A DNA stretch of 64,000 nt from an uncultured Anaeroplasmataceae bacterium (lineage in GTDB: Bacteria; Bacillota_I; Bacilli_A; Acholeplasmatales; Anaeroplasmataceae). The stretch spans positions 62,001-126,000 of the forward strand of contig CATKXV010000001.1 of NCBI GenBank assembly GCA_949840955.1. Reading direction: 5' to 3'. Position 1 is the stretch's first letter. Each line of letters begins with the position of its first letter. The notes under the pieces are model-generated. The model was given only the letters and a program-made list of their open reading frames with translations, did no database searches and had not been told where the DNA came from. Shown piece by piece: positions 10,097 through 19,900 of the stretch. Both the position numbers and the translations under genes were made by a program.

Positions 10097-12124
10097 ATGA
10101 GGAATTTTGTAGTCGCCTTAGATGGTCCTGCTGGAAGTGGTAAATCTTCTATCTCTAAGCTTGTTGCAAAGGAGCTAGGCTTTACACATATTGATACAGG
10201 TGCTATGTATCGAGCTGTGACATTAGAGGCATTAAGAAGAAAAATTGATCTAGAAGATGAGAATGCCTACCATTTTTTAAATGAAACTACCATAGTTTAT
10301 GAGGAGAATATCATTTATCTTAATGGTGAGGATGTATCGGAGCAAATCCGAAGCAATGAGGTTACAAAAAATGTTTCAACCTGCTGTAAATTTGCTTATG
10401 TTCGTGAATTAATGGTGACCTACCAACGGGAATCAGCGAAACGAGGCAAGGTATTGATGGATGGTAGAGATATTGGAACCGTTGTTTTACCCGATGCTGA
10501 TTTAAAGGTATTTTTAACGGCAACGCCAGAGGAACGAGCAAAGCGACGCTGTGCTGAGCTTAAGGCGAAGGGGCAGGATGCAACCTATGAGGTTGTATTA
10601 GAGGATATCAAGCTACGAGATTATAAGGATTCTCATCGTGAAATAGCCCCATTAAGACAAGCAGAGGATGCTATTCCATTAGATACAACACATCTGACTA
10701 TGGATGAGGTTGCAAATAGAATTATAGATTTAATAAATGAGAGGTTAGGAAGTATGGAAGATTTTAAAATGGAAGATTTGAATTTACCTAAAAAGCTTAG
10801 AGTGAAGGATCAAGTCAAAGGAACAGTTGTAACAGTTACGGATAAAACAATATATCTAGATATTCATAATTTTACAGAAGGAACAATGCACCTAGATCAT
10901 TATACTAAGGATAAAAGTGTAGAAAGCTTTAAGGAGCTAGTTCATGTTGGTGATGAAATCGAATGTGAGGTAGCCAAAATAAATGAGGAAAATATTTATT
11001 TATCTCGTTTAAATCAGCTTTCTAAATTATCCTTCCAAAAGGTTCTTGAGGCTAATGAAAAGGAAGAATCCATTGAGGTTATGGTAACAAAGGTAATTCC
11101 AAATAAAGGCTATAATGTGAATTTTGAGGGAAATACCTTATTTATGCCTTTAAGCCAAGCTCCTGCTGAGGTAAAGGTTAAAGATAAGCTAGAGGTTCGT
11201 GTTATTGAAGTCAACGAAGCAAGAAAGAATGCCATTGTTTCTCGTCGTGTCATTGAAAGAGAAGCCTATGCCAAGGCAAAGCAAGAGGAATTGGATGCGA
11301 TTGAAGTTGGCCAAAGCTTAACGGGTACAGTAGTTAAGGTGGAAAAGTTCGGCTTATTTATCCGCTTTAATTACAATCAAGGCTTATTGCGTATAAATCA
11401 GTTAGCTCATACCTTTACGAATGATATTCATGCTGTGGCTAAGGTTGGAGATACAATGGAGGTTAAGGTATTATCTAAGGATAATGGGAAGCTCGTATTA
11501 TCTCGTAAGGCTTTATTAGATACTCCATATGAGGCTTATGCTAAAACAGTTACTGTTGGACAAACGGTAAAGGGAAAGGTTGTAAATAAGCTTCCTTTTG
11601 GATTACTTATTGAATTAGATAAGGATGTAAAGGGATTATTGCATCAATCTGAATATTCTCATAATCCAAACGATAATTTTAATGCCTTTGTAATTATTGG
11701 CGATGAGGTAGAATGTGCTATTTTATCCTTAGATCCAGCAAAAGAGAAAATTTCTCTTTCTCGCAAGGCTTTGATGGATAATCCATGGAAGCGTGTAACA
11801 GCAAAGCATGGAGATAGTGTTGATATTAAGGTTACTGAGGTATTAGATAATGGACTTAAGGTTGAAGCATTAGGTGTAGATGGCTTTGTTCCTGCAAATG
11901 AAGCTTTAACAGAAAGTCAAAATGGGTCTGTTAAGGATTATTTCCATGTTGGTGATGAGGCTCAAGCTGAAATTATTGATATTAGACCACAGGAATGGCG
12001 TTTGAAATTATCTATTAAAAAAATTGCTACTAAAGAAGAGCGTAAATCCTTTGAAAAATATTTAGAGGAAGAGGATGCAACCTTTACTTTAGGAGATGTC
12101 TATAAGGACGTATTAAAAAAATAA
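10097..12124 (+). CDS. Cytidylate kinase fused to ribosomal protein S1
   Basis: A 675-residue bifunctional protein. Residues 1 to about 217 are (d)CMP kinase, which phosphorylates CMP and dCMP: ALDGPAGSGKSS P-loop, IDTGAMYRA and DGRDIGTVVLP. Residues from about 237 onward hold four S1 RNA-binding repeats (for example GTVVKVEKFGLFIRF and KVVNKLPFGLLIEL), matching the short S1 of low-G+C bacteria. The two genes are often neighbours; here they share one frame. Met220 (base 10754) has GAGG upstream, so separate S1 synthesis is possible. ATG 10097 is chosen over an upstream TTG because of GAGGG at 10084-10088. Confidence 0.92.
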   Translation: MRNFVVALDGPAGSGKSSISKLVAKELGFTHIDTGAMYRAVTLEALRRKIDLEDENAYHFLNETTIVYEENIIYLNGEDVSEQIRSNEVTKNVSTCCKFAYVRELMVTYQRESAKRGKVLMDGRDIGTVVLPDADLKVFLTATPEERAKRRCAELKAKGQDATYEVVLEDIKLRDYKDSHREIAPLRQAEDAIPLDTTHLTMDEVANRIIDLINERLGSMEDFKMEDLNLPKKLRVKDQVKGTVVTVTDKTIYLDIHNFTEGTMHLDHYTKDKSVESFKELVHVGDEIECEVAKINEENIYLSRLNQLSKLSFQKVLEANEKEESIEVMVTKVIPNKGYNVNFEGNTLFMPLSQAPAEVKVKDKLEVRVIEVNEARKNAIVSRRVIEREAYAKAKQEELDAIEVGQSLTGTVVKVEKFGLFIRFNYNQGLLRINQLAHTFTNDIHAVAKVGDTMEVKVLSKDNGKLVLSRKALLDTPYEAYAKTVTVGQTVKGKVVNKLPFGLLIELDKDVKGLLHQSEYSHNPNDNFNAFVIIGDEVECAILSLDPAKEKISLSRKALMDNPWKRVTAKHGDSVDIKVTEVLDNGLKVEALGVDGFVPANEALTESQNGSVKDYFHVGDEAQAEIIDIRPQEWRLKLSIKKIATKEERKSFEKYLEEEDATFTLGDVYKDVLKK

Positions 12125-12145
12125 TTAGATTTGGTGGTGTATATT

Positions 12146-13450
12146 ATGTTGCCAAAGGTAGCAATCGTGGGTAGGCCGAATGTTGGCAAATCTACTTTGT
12201 TTAATCGTATTATTGGCTCCAGATTATCCATTACTGATGATCAACCAGGGGTAACTCGCGATCGTATTTATGCAAAGGCAAGCTGGCTGTCAAAGGAGTT
12301 TTTTCTTATTGATACTGGTGGAATCGAATTGGGAGATGCCCCTTTTTTGACTGAAATAAAGGCTCAAGCTGAAATTGCAATGGAAGAGGCAGATGTTATT
12401 GTTTTCTTAACGGATTGTAGAAATGGTGTTACCAATGATGATACCTATATCGCTAAGCTTCTTTATCAAACCAATAAGCCTGTTATTCTTGCTGTAAATA
12501 AGGTTGATGATCAGAAATTTAAAGAAAATATCTATGAGTTTTATGCATTAGGCTTTGGAGATCCTATTCCAGTTTCTTCAGCTCACGGCATAGGAACAGG
12601 AAATTTGTTAGATAGGATAATCCCTTATTTTGTAACGAAGGTAGAGGAATATAAGGACACGGCGATTCATTTTTCTTTAGTTGGAAGACCAAATGTTGGG
12701 AAATCAAGCTTAACCAATAGTCTACTAAATGATAATCGAGTGATCGTTTCTCCTATTGCTGGAACAACCAGGGATACAATCGATACACGCTTTAAAGCCT
12801 ATAATCAGGAATTTGTTGTCATTGATACAGCTGGGTTAAAGAAGCGTGGCAAAATCTATGAGAATGTAGAAAAATACTCTGTAATTCGAAGCATTGATGC
12901 CATTAGCAGAAGTGATGTTGTATTGTTAGTTTTAGATGCTGGAACAGGCATCCTAGATCAGGACACCCACGTAGGTCAGTATATTGAGGAAATGAATCGT
13001 CCTTGTATTATTGTTGTCAATAAGTGGGATTTAGTGGATAAGGATTCTAAGACAATGAAGCATTTTACAGAGGATATTCGGAAGGCCTTTAAGTATTTGG
13101 ATTATGCCCCTATCGTATTTTTATCAGCTTTGGATAATAAACGGGTTCATACCTTGTTTCCAGCTTTATTAGAAGCCTATGAGGCACAAAACCGAAGGAT
13201 ATCAACCTCTGTATTTAATGATGTAATCAATGATGCAGTTGCTATGTTTCCTCCAAGTGAATTTAATGGTGGTAAAATTAAATTTTATTATTCATCTCAG
13301 GTCGGGGTGAATCCTCCTACATTTGCTTTTTTCGTGAATGAACCGAAATATCTACATTTTTCTTATCAGCGATATTTAGAAAATCAAATCCGTAAGAATT
13401 TTGATTTCTTTGGAACACCTATTAAATTTGAATTTAGAAAGAGGGATTAG
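12146..13450 (+). CDS. der: Ribosome-assembly GTPase Der (EngA)
   Basis: Acts in maturation of the 50S ribosomal subunit. The protein has 434 residues with two tandem G domains, each with a GRPNVGKS P-loop (near residues 9 and 180), DTGG/DTAG G3 motifs and NKVD/NKWD G4 motifs. A KH-like C-terminal domain follows. The ATG at 12146 follows GGTGGTG; a TTG 15 bases earlier is less likely. It follows cmk-rpsA by 21 bases and precedes gpsA by 2, so the three genes probably form one operon. Confidence 0.96.
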   Translation: MLPKVAIVGRPNVGKSTLFNRIIGSRLSITDDQPGVTRDRIYAKASWLSKEFFLIDTGGIELGDAPFLTEIKAQAEIAMEEADVIVFLTDCRNGVTNDDTYIAKLLYQTNKPVILAVNKVDDQKFKENIYEFYALGFGDPIPVSSAHGIGTGNLLDRIIPYFVTKVEEYKDTAIHFSLVGRPNVGKSSLTNSLLNDNRVIVSPIAGTTRDTIDTRFKAYNQEFVVIDTAGLKKRGKIYENVEKYSVIRSIDAISRSDVVLLVLDAGTGILDQDTHVGQYIEEMNRPCIIVVNKWDLVDKDSKTMKHFTEDIRKAFKYLDYAPIVFLSALDNKRVHTLFPALLEAYEAQNRRISTSVFNDVINDAVAMFPPSEFNGGKIKFYYSSQVGVNPPTFAFFVNEPKYLHFSYQRYLENQIRKNFDFFGTPIKFEFRKRD

Positions 13451-13452
13451 CT

Positions 13453-14460
13453 ATGAAAATATCATGTATTGGAGGAGGAGCGTGGGGAACAACCCTTGCT
13501 CAGGTGTTAAGTGATAATCATCATGAGGTTTTAATTCGTGATATTAATCCTTTATTTGTAGATAAAATTAATCATGAGCATACCCATCCTTTTTTTGATA
13601 TAACCATTCCTATGGATATTAAGGCTACAGTAAGCTTAGAGGAAGCAGTGGAGTTTTCTGATATAATTTTATTAAGTGTACCTACAAGGGTCACAAGACA
13701 GGTAGTAAAGGAAATCAATAGCCTATTGAATAGAAAAGCACTGTTCATTAATGTAAGTAAAGGTATAGAGCCTGAAACCTCCTTTTGTGTAAGTCAAATT
13801 GTTCAGGAAGAAATTTCTCCTATGCATTTCAAGGGGTATGTCAATTTGTCAGGACCCTCTCATGCAGAGGAATTAATTTTAAGAAAGCTTACAGCTTTAG
13901 TCGCTGCATCAAATTCAGCTACAGATGCCAAATTTGTTCAGGAACTTTTTTCAAATGAACGTTATCTTAGAGTTTATACCTCAGGTGATGTAATTGGTGT
14001 GGAAACCTCAGGTGCTATTAAAAACGCTATAGCAATTGTTTCTGGTGTTGCCTATGGTATGGGACTTGGAGAAAATGCAAGAGCCTTTTTGATTAGTCGA
14101 GGGGTTAAGGAGATTGTCACCATCGTTTTAGCATTAGGAGGAAAGGCTGAAACAGCCTATGGTCTATCTGGTATTGGTGATTTGATTGTAACAGCCTCTT
14201 CTTTAAATTCCAGAAATTTTCAATGTGGACTGAAAATAGGTCAGGGAATGTCTGTGAATGAGGCACTAGCCTCTATGGAACAAACTGTAGAAGGAATTAA
14301 GACAATTGAGGCAGCTTACCAAATTGGTATAAAATATAAGCTGGAATTGCCTATCATTACAGCAGCTCATACCGTGATTACCAATCAAACCACCGCAAAA
14401 GCAGCTTTAATGAAATTGCTACAAAGAAGTTTAAAAGAAGAAATAATAGTAGTCAACTAA
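13453..14460 (+). CDS. gpsA: NAD(P)-dependent glycerol-3-phosphate dehydrogenase
   Basis: Reduces dihydroxyacetone phosphate to sn-glycerol 3-phosphate for phospholipid synthesis. The protein has 335 residues, normal for the family. The Rossmann motif GGGAWGTTLA is at the N-terminus, the catalytic region shows NVSKGIE and SGPSHAEE, and the C-terminal domain contains ETSGAIKNAIAI and GLSGIGDLIVT. It is tightly packed behind der; the der-gpsA order is common in Firmicutes. Confidence 0.96.
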   Translation: MKISCIGGGAWGTTLAQVLSDNHHEVLIRDINPLFVDKINHEHTHPFFDITIPMDIKATVSLEEAVEFSDIILLSVPTRVTRQVVKEINSLLNRKALFINVSKGIEPETSFCVSQIVQEEISPMHFKGYVNLSGPSHAEELILRKLTALVAASNSATDAKFVQELFSNERYLRVYTSGDVIGVETSGAIKNAIAIVSGVAYGMGLGENARAFLISRGVKEIVTIVLALGGKAETAYGLSGIGDLIVTASSLNSRNFQCGLKIGQGMSVNEALASMEQTVEGIKTIEAAYQIGIKYKLELPIITAAHTVITNQTTAKAALMKLLQRSLKEEIIVVN

Positions 14461-14501
14461 ACGAATGTCCTCTCATATATTAATTTTGGGAGGATTTTTA
14501 A

Positions 14502-14744
14502 ATGGATTTTAAGAATATTATTGATTTGATTGCAAGATCAAATATCAATCAAGAGGCAATGTATGAGCTTGTCAGTGAGGCTTCAACCCTAGACTTAAAT
14601 GATGAGGAAAACTTGCGCAGTATCATCCGTAAGGGGTGTGGCCTTGCAAACAAGAGCTTATCAAAAGATCAAGAGGATAGAATCATAAAAATGCTAAAGG
14701 ATAAGGGAATTACACCAGATCTATTTAAGCTATTAAAAAAATAA
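14502..14744 (+). CDS. Small protein resembling stage VI sporulation protein F
   Basis: An 80-residue soluble protein without signal peptide or membrane segment. The central pattern (LNDEENLRSIIRKG, then LANKSLSKDQEDRIIKMLKDKG, ending in lysines) resembles the SpoVIF family of Bacillus, a spore-coat assembly regulator. This is recognition from memory, not an alignment. It has a good ribosome-binding site (GGGAGG) and lies 41 bases after gpsA, before a strong terminator. If the assignment is wrong it remains a small cytoplasmic protein of unknown function. Confidence 0.55.
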   Translation: MDFKNIIDLIARSNINQEAMYELVSEASTLDLNDEENLRSIIRKGCGLANKSLSKDQEDRIIKMLKDKGITPDLFKLLKK

Positions 14745-14755
14745 GAAATCAAACG

Positions 14756-14793
14756 AAAAGGATATGAACGCTATGGTTTCATATCCTTTTTTA
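14756..14793 (+). terminator. Rho-independent terminator after gpsA and the small gene
   Basis: A perfect 13-bp stem (14756-14768 with 14778-14790), a 9-base loop and a T-run. The left arm starts with an A-run, so it may also act leftward. Confidence 0.9.
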
Positions 14794-14874
14794 AGTCGAT
14801 AAAGTCTAAAAAACAGAAAAATTTCTCCTTGATGTGACAAAAAGATTTTATGATTTTCATCAAATTTTTGTTTT

Positions 14875-15354
14875 TTATTTATTTAATTTTCTTTGGATAT
14901 CCTGCTTGATTTCTTGGGGCACATATTTGGATATGTCACAGTCAAATTGGACAAGCTCCTTAATTGCAGAGGAAGAAACAAATTGGTTTTTAGTCGATGG
15001 TAGAAAAAGTATAGTTTCTATGTTCGGCTCAATATCTCGATTGTATTGAAACAAATTAAATTCATTCTCATAGTCATTATAATTTCGTAGCCCTCGAATG
15101 ATGAGGTGAATATGATTTTCTTTGCAATACTGTACAACCAATCCATCATAGGCTTCTACAATCACATTTTTTAAGGGTTGAACGCATTTTTGTATCATAG
15201 CAACTCGCTCTTCAGCAGTAAAAATATGATTTTTGGTAATATTATAGGAAACTAAAATATGGAGCTCATCAAAAAGCTTAGAGGCTCTTTTAACAATATC
15301 AAAGTGTCCATTAGAAAAAGGATCAAAGGATCCAGGATAAACGGCTTTCTTCAT
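14875..15354 (-). CDS. coaD: Phosphopantetheine adenylyltransferase
   Basis: Adenylates 4'-phosphopantetheine to dephospho-CoA in coenzyme A synthesis. The protein has 159 residues, the usual length. It starts KKAVYPGSFDPFSNGHFDI, with the nucleotidyltransferase (T/H)xGH motif present as SNGH. RGLRNYNDYENEF and the C-terminal VSSSAIKEL motif are also present. The ATG lies behind a good AGGAGG site (complement of 15363-15368). It stands alone, divergent from a lipoprotein gene. Confidence 0.95.
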   Translation of the reverse strand: MKKAVYPGSFDPFSNGHFDIVKRASKLFDELHILVSYNITKNHIFTAEERVAMIQKCVQPLKNVIVEAYDGLVVQYCKENHIHLIIRGLRNYNDYENEFNLFQYNRDIEPNIETILFLPSTKNQFVSSSAIKELVQFDCDISKYVPQEIKQDIQRKLNK

Positions 15355-15379
15355 AAGGTATACCTCCTAATATATTTCA

Positions 15380-15388
15380 ATTATAGCA
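15380..15388 (-). promoter_or_regulatory. Extended minus-10 promoter for coaD
   Basis: On the minus strand TGC directly precedes TATAAT (complement of 15380-15385), giving an extended minus-10 just upstream of the coaD ribosome-binding site. The minus-35 is poor. Confidence 0.5.
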
Positions 15389-15428
15389 TACTTTCCTTAA
15401 TTTGCACATAGTTTTATATGGTGATTTT

Positions 15429-15839
15429 ATGAAACATGTATTCCTTTTGTCTTGCCTTTTTTTATTCCTATGTAGCTCTTGTAAAAATAATATAGAGGTT
15501 TCCTTTGAGGAAATGGAGGTATCCTGCTTTTATGCAGTAGCTGATGCTACAGCTAAGCTAGAGGAGGTATATATAGATTATGATATTCAAAATGAAATTG
15601 AATTGTTTGAGCTTTACACAAAGTATCAGAATCATTTTCCTTTAGGATATTCCTCACCTGCCAATCCGAATATAACACTACTTAAAAGTGATGTTCAGAA
15701 AAATCAGGTTTCCTATGAAGTAGATAATTTTATCTTTTTATCCGATATCCCACTCTTTCAACAAGCTCTGCTTTTTACAGGGAAGGCCTTAGGGTATGAA
15801 GAAATTCATATATTTTTTAATGAAAAGCAGTTAATATAA
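15429..15839 (+). CDS. Predicted lipoprotein, possibly GerMN-like
   Basis: A 136-residue protein with a hydrophobic N-terminal signal (FLLSCLFLFLCSSC) ending in a lipobox-like cysteine, so it is probably exported and lipid-anchored. The rest has alternating strands and helices; the pattern TLLKSDVQKNQVSYEVDN followed by a helix and EEIHIFFNEKQ recalls GerMN-type domains of spore germination and other exported proteins. That likeness is weak. The ATG at 15429 follows GGTGATTT and places the signal peptide at the very N-terminus; the longer frame from 15402 does not. It precedes rdgB in the same direction. Confidence 0.6.
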   Translation: MKHVFLLSCLFLFLCSSCKNNIEVSFEEMEVSCFYAVADATAKLEEVYIDYDIQNEIELFELYTKYQNHFPLGYSSPANPNITLLKSDVQKNQVSYEVDNFIFLSDIPLFQQALLFTGKALGYEEIHIFFNEKQLI

Positions 15840-15926
15840 AAAAATGACAAATTATTTTAATTTTTCTAACTATAATAGAGATGTTTGTGGTAAAATTAGG
15901 ATATAGCTTAAAAGATGAGGATATAT

Positions 15927-16493
15927 ATGAGAACGATTGTAGTTGCCACAAATAATTTAGGGAAAATTAAAGAATTTCAAAAGCTATTTTCTGAGGATAA
16001 GGTTTTGTCTTTAAAGGACATTGGCTATACCAAGGAAATTATAGAAAATGGAAAAACCTTTCAAGAAAATGCCTATATTAAAGCAAAGGAAGTGGCTAAA
16101 AGCCGAAATGCTATTGTCCTAGCGGATGATTCAGGCTTAGAGGTGGAGGCCTTAAATGGAGCTCCAGGTATTTATTCTGCAAGGTATGCAGGAGACCATG
16201 ACACGGAAAAGAATAATGCGCTTCTTATTAAAAATTTAAAAGGAATTGAAAATAGGAAGGCTCGATTTGTTTGTGCTTTGTGTCTTTACTATCCAGATGA
16301 CACCTATATTTTGGTTGAAGGTGAATGCTTTGGTCAAATTACAGAAGAGGCAAGAGGAAGCAATGGCTTTGGCTATGATCCATATTTTTTCATACCAGAA
16401 TATTCTAAAACGATGGCAGAGCTTCCTTTAGAAACAAAAAATCAAATTTCCCATCGGGCCAATGCTTTAAAAAAGCTGAAGGAGCTTCTATGA
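15927..16493 (+). CDS. rdgB: Non-canonical purine NTP pyrophosphatase (RdgB/HAM1)
   Basis: Hydrolyses ITP, dITP and XTP to monophosphates, keeping deaminated purines out of nucleic acids. The protein has 188 residues. The substrate-binding start VATNNLGKIKEF, catalytic ADDSGLEVEALNGAPGIYSARYAG and C-terminal GSNGFGYDPYF and SHRANA motifs are all present. ATG 15927 is chosen because GATGAGGA sits 6 bases upstream; an ATG at 15915 lies inside that site. The stop is TGA and overlaps the next start as ATGA. Confidence 0.95.
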   Translation: MRTIVVATNNLGKIKEFQKLFSEDKVLSLKDIGYTKEIIENGKTFQENAYIKAKEVAKSRNAIVLADDSGLEVEALNGAPGIYSARYAGDHDTEKNNALLIKNLKGIENRKARFVCALCLYYPDDTYILVEGECFGQITEEARGSNGFGYDPYFFIPEYSKTMAELPLETKNQISHRANALKKLKELL

Positions 16494-16930
16494 GGCTTCT
16501 TGTGATAAGTGATTCTCATCATACTCCATTGGATTTAGATGTATCTAACTATGATGCAATTTTTCATTGTGGAGATTATGGAGCAAGTGAGTCCTATTTG
16601 CTTAAAAACAATATAAATTTTGTTAAAGGAAACTGTGATAGCAAGGGGGATTCCTCCTTACTTCTTTATCAGTTTGGAAAAAGAATTTTTGTTACTCATG
16701 GGCATATAGAAAATGTCAAATATGGATTAGATCGTTTGGTTTATAAGGCTTTAGAAAAAAAGGCAGATTTCTGTTTTTTTGGACACACCCATCAGGTGAC
16801 CTGCTTCCAAGAGGAAAACGTATTTTTTATCAATCCTGGAGCCTATCCAGAAAGCTATGTTGAAATTACAGAGGATAAAATTTTAATTTATAAAAAGAAA
16901 ACAGTTCATCCTATTTCATATCGGTGGTGA
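16490..16930 (+). CDS. Metallophosphoesterase, YfcE/MJ0936 family (YsnB-like)
   Basis: A small manganese-type phosphodiesterase of 146 residues. Metal-binding motifs are intact: ISDSH at the N-terminus, HCGDYG, GNCD, THGH, and FFGHTHQ near residue 100. It overlaps rdgB by 4 bases. The same pairing (ysnA-ysnB) exists in Bacillus subtilis, which supports the family call. The natural substrate is not established. Confidence 0.9.
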   Translation: MRLLVISDSHHTPLDLDVSNYDAIFHCGDYGASESYLLKNNINFVKGNCDSKGDSSLLLYQFGKRIFVTHGHIENVKYGLDRLVYKALEKKADFCFFGHTHQVTCFQEENVFFINPGAYPESYVEITEDKILIYKKKTVHPISYRW

Positions 16931-16934
16931 TATT

Positions 16935-19900
16935 ATGTATTTAAATGAAGTTTTACAATTGGATAAGACACTTTCATCAATCAAAAAAATTGACCTTTTT
17001 TTGTCTGGCTGTAATAAAAAAAGCCTTGACTATTATAAGGCCTTTTGTTATCGAAATATTGTGCTTCATTCCATAGGTAAAACCAATGAGGCCTTAAAGG
17101 CTTTGTATGCTTTAGTTGCTGAATTTCCTAAGCTTGGCTCAGAGGAGATTATAACCATATGTGATGCCATCATTGATATAACCTTATCTATTCGGTTTTT
17201 TGATCAGGCAAGAAAATATATAGATGAAAAAAAGAAGCATTTACGCGTATCAAATGCTTTACTTAATACAAAGGATGAAATAAGACTTGCTGTAGCGAAG
17301 CACGATTATAATCGTGCTATCATAGAATTAAAAAATTATTTAAAGGAAATATTGACGATTGAGGAAATGACCTGGGGATATGAGGAGCTGTCTAATATCT
17401 ATTATGAGGTACATGATTATCAATCTTATTTGGAGACAATTCCCGCTTTAGAAAAAATTTATCAGGAAAGCTTAAATACCAATCGACTGATTGATATAGA
17501 ATATAGAAAGATAGAAATTTCTTATCATGAGGGGAATTATATAAAAGTGATTTGTGAAGGAAATCGATTTTTAAATGAATATAATTTAGAGCCTGAAATC
17601 TTAATTAAGGTTGCTACATTATTATTAAATTCCTATATCTATAGTAAGGATTACCGAAAGGCATCCATTATAGAAAGTAACTATGAGGAGCAGCTAAAAA
17701 ATGTATCTCATATGACAGCCTTAGAATTTTGTAAGGCAAGTCTTGAGCTTTATACCCAAACCAATTCCTTAATATCAATGAAGCATTATCAGGATTTGGT
17801 TCAAGAATATAGCCAGACGAAAAAAAGAAATAAGGAACAAAAGGCACAATTGGATATCGTGATTCCTACAGTAAAAGAAGCAGGGAGTCCAAAGGAAGAG
17901 CCAAAGTCTGTACCTAATCTACATGAATTAACAAAAAATATTGCTCCAGTATACGTTTCTAATACCTATGCAAAGCTAGAGAAGCTATTTTCTGTTGTCA
18001 ATAATCTAGAGGATTCTGTCAAATTTAGAGAAATTTTTAGAACTACCATGATAGAATTATCGAAATTCATTTTCTTTGAGGAGGCTTATGTTCTTTATTA
18101 TAATCATAGCTATGCAGGCATACATTATAAAAAGGAAAGAGCCTATGATAAGAGATTAGATTACAGCATGATTGAAAATACCATCAATTTTTTGGCTATA
18201 GCACAGGAGCAAGAAGTATATTTGGATTTGAAATCAACAGAGGGCTTGAAAAACATAGTGACTCAAGGAGACTATGAAACTGTATTTTATGGGATTTCTC
18301 TTCCTTTATTTAAGGAGGATATATGCTATGCCTCCATTGCTTTTTTCTCCTCATCTCCGTTTTTGGAGAAGGATATGGCCTATGAAACCTTGAAGCTTGT
18401 TGTTCAAATGCTCCATCATGCGTTAGCTACAGAGCTAAAACAAAATGAAATTCGTACCTCGAATAAAAAGATGTTTTTCATCTATGAGCATATGTCCTCT
18501 GGAATTAAGGAGCTGATGGAAGGACACATTCATCTATCCTATCAGGCAAAGGAGATCCTTGGGAGTCTTGAGGATCTGACGGAGGAGGATTTCAAAGCTC
18601 ATATCCATGCTTCGGATATCGCACGCTATGAGGCATTGGTAGAGGATACAAAAAAATATGTCTCTATCAATCAGTCCATAGAGTACCGTTATAAAAAAAA
18701 TCAAGATTATATTTTTATTAAGGAAACCTTTTTTCCATATTATGAAAAAGGAATTATGTCCTTATATTCTTTGATAGAGGATCATTCTATGGTAAAGAAG
18801 AAGGAAGATGAACTATATCAAATTGCCTTTACGAATCCAGTGAGTAAGCTAGATAGTGAGGTTAAGCTTGGTATGGATATAAAAGAGTGTTTAAAGCATC
18901 GTAAGCTCAGCCTAGCTATTTTAGATATTCATGATTTTAAGCTTTATGAGGAGCTTTATGGAATTAATTTTGCCAATCAACTGATTTATGCGATTGCAGA
19001 AGAATTTAAAATATATTTTCTTTCTAATTTTAATGTCAGTCTGTACCATTTAGGCTTTGATCGATATGCTATATTATTTAAGGATACCAATGATAAAAGA
19101 AGCATTGATGCCATGCTTCTCAAAAGCTTTGATACAGTATCAAAGAATTTAAATATCCTAAATGATAGGATAAAGCTCTACTTGAATTGCGGAGTATATA
19201 GAGTATCAAAAAGCGCCTCTTTGGAGGATCCAAACAAAGTCATTGATTATGCTTATGATGCATTAAATGATGCAAAGAGGGTAGCTACTCTTGAGCATCA
19301 TATTAGCCATTATGATAGTGAGGCAGCAAAGCTCCGCTTTAATGAAAATCAGCTTGTAACGCATATTAGTGAGGCTATGGATCATAACCGCCTAGGAATT
19401 TTATATAAACAGCTTGTAGATATAGAAAAAAAGGAGGTATTTGCTTATGTAGCTCATATTTCCTTAGATAACTATGATATAGATTATAGCTATATGAAGC
19501 AGGTAATTGAAAGAAGAAATCTAGAGGAGCTAATCAATAAATATGTTATATCCAGCTGTTCTAAGGAGCTAAGACTATTACATGATACCTCAAAGGCAAC
19601 GATTCCTATCCTAGTTTCCTTAACCTCTAAGACGATTCAAGCCAATCTTGTTTCCTTTATTGAGGCCCAAAATAGCTTTTATAAAATGACGAAGCATCTC
19701 ATCTTTTATTATGCTTCAGGCCTAGTACCACAGCTTGAGGAGCTTCATAGCTTAGGCTATAAGGTAGCCTCTAGCAATATTATGGATGTACTTAAACAGA
19801 CCATTGATTTTTTCATTTATGATATTGCCCAGTTGGGTATGACTCCTTTATCAGAGCTGAAGGCATTATGTGAGAATAAGAAGGTAGAGCTCATAGTCTC

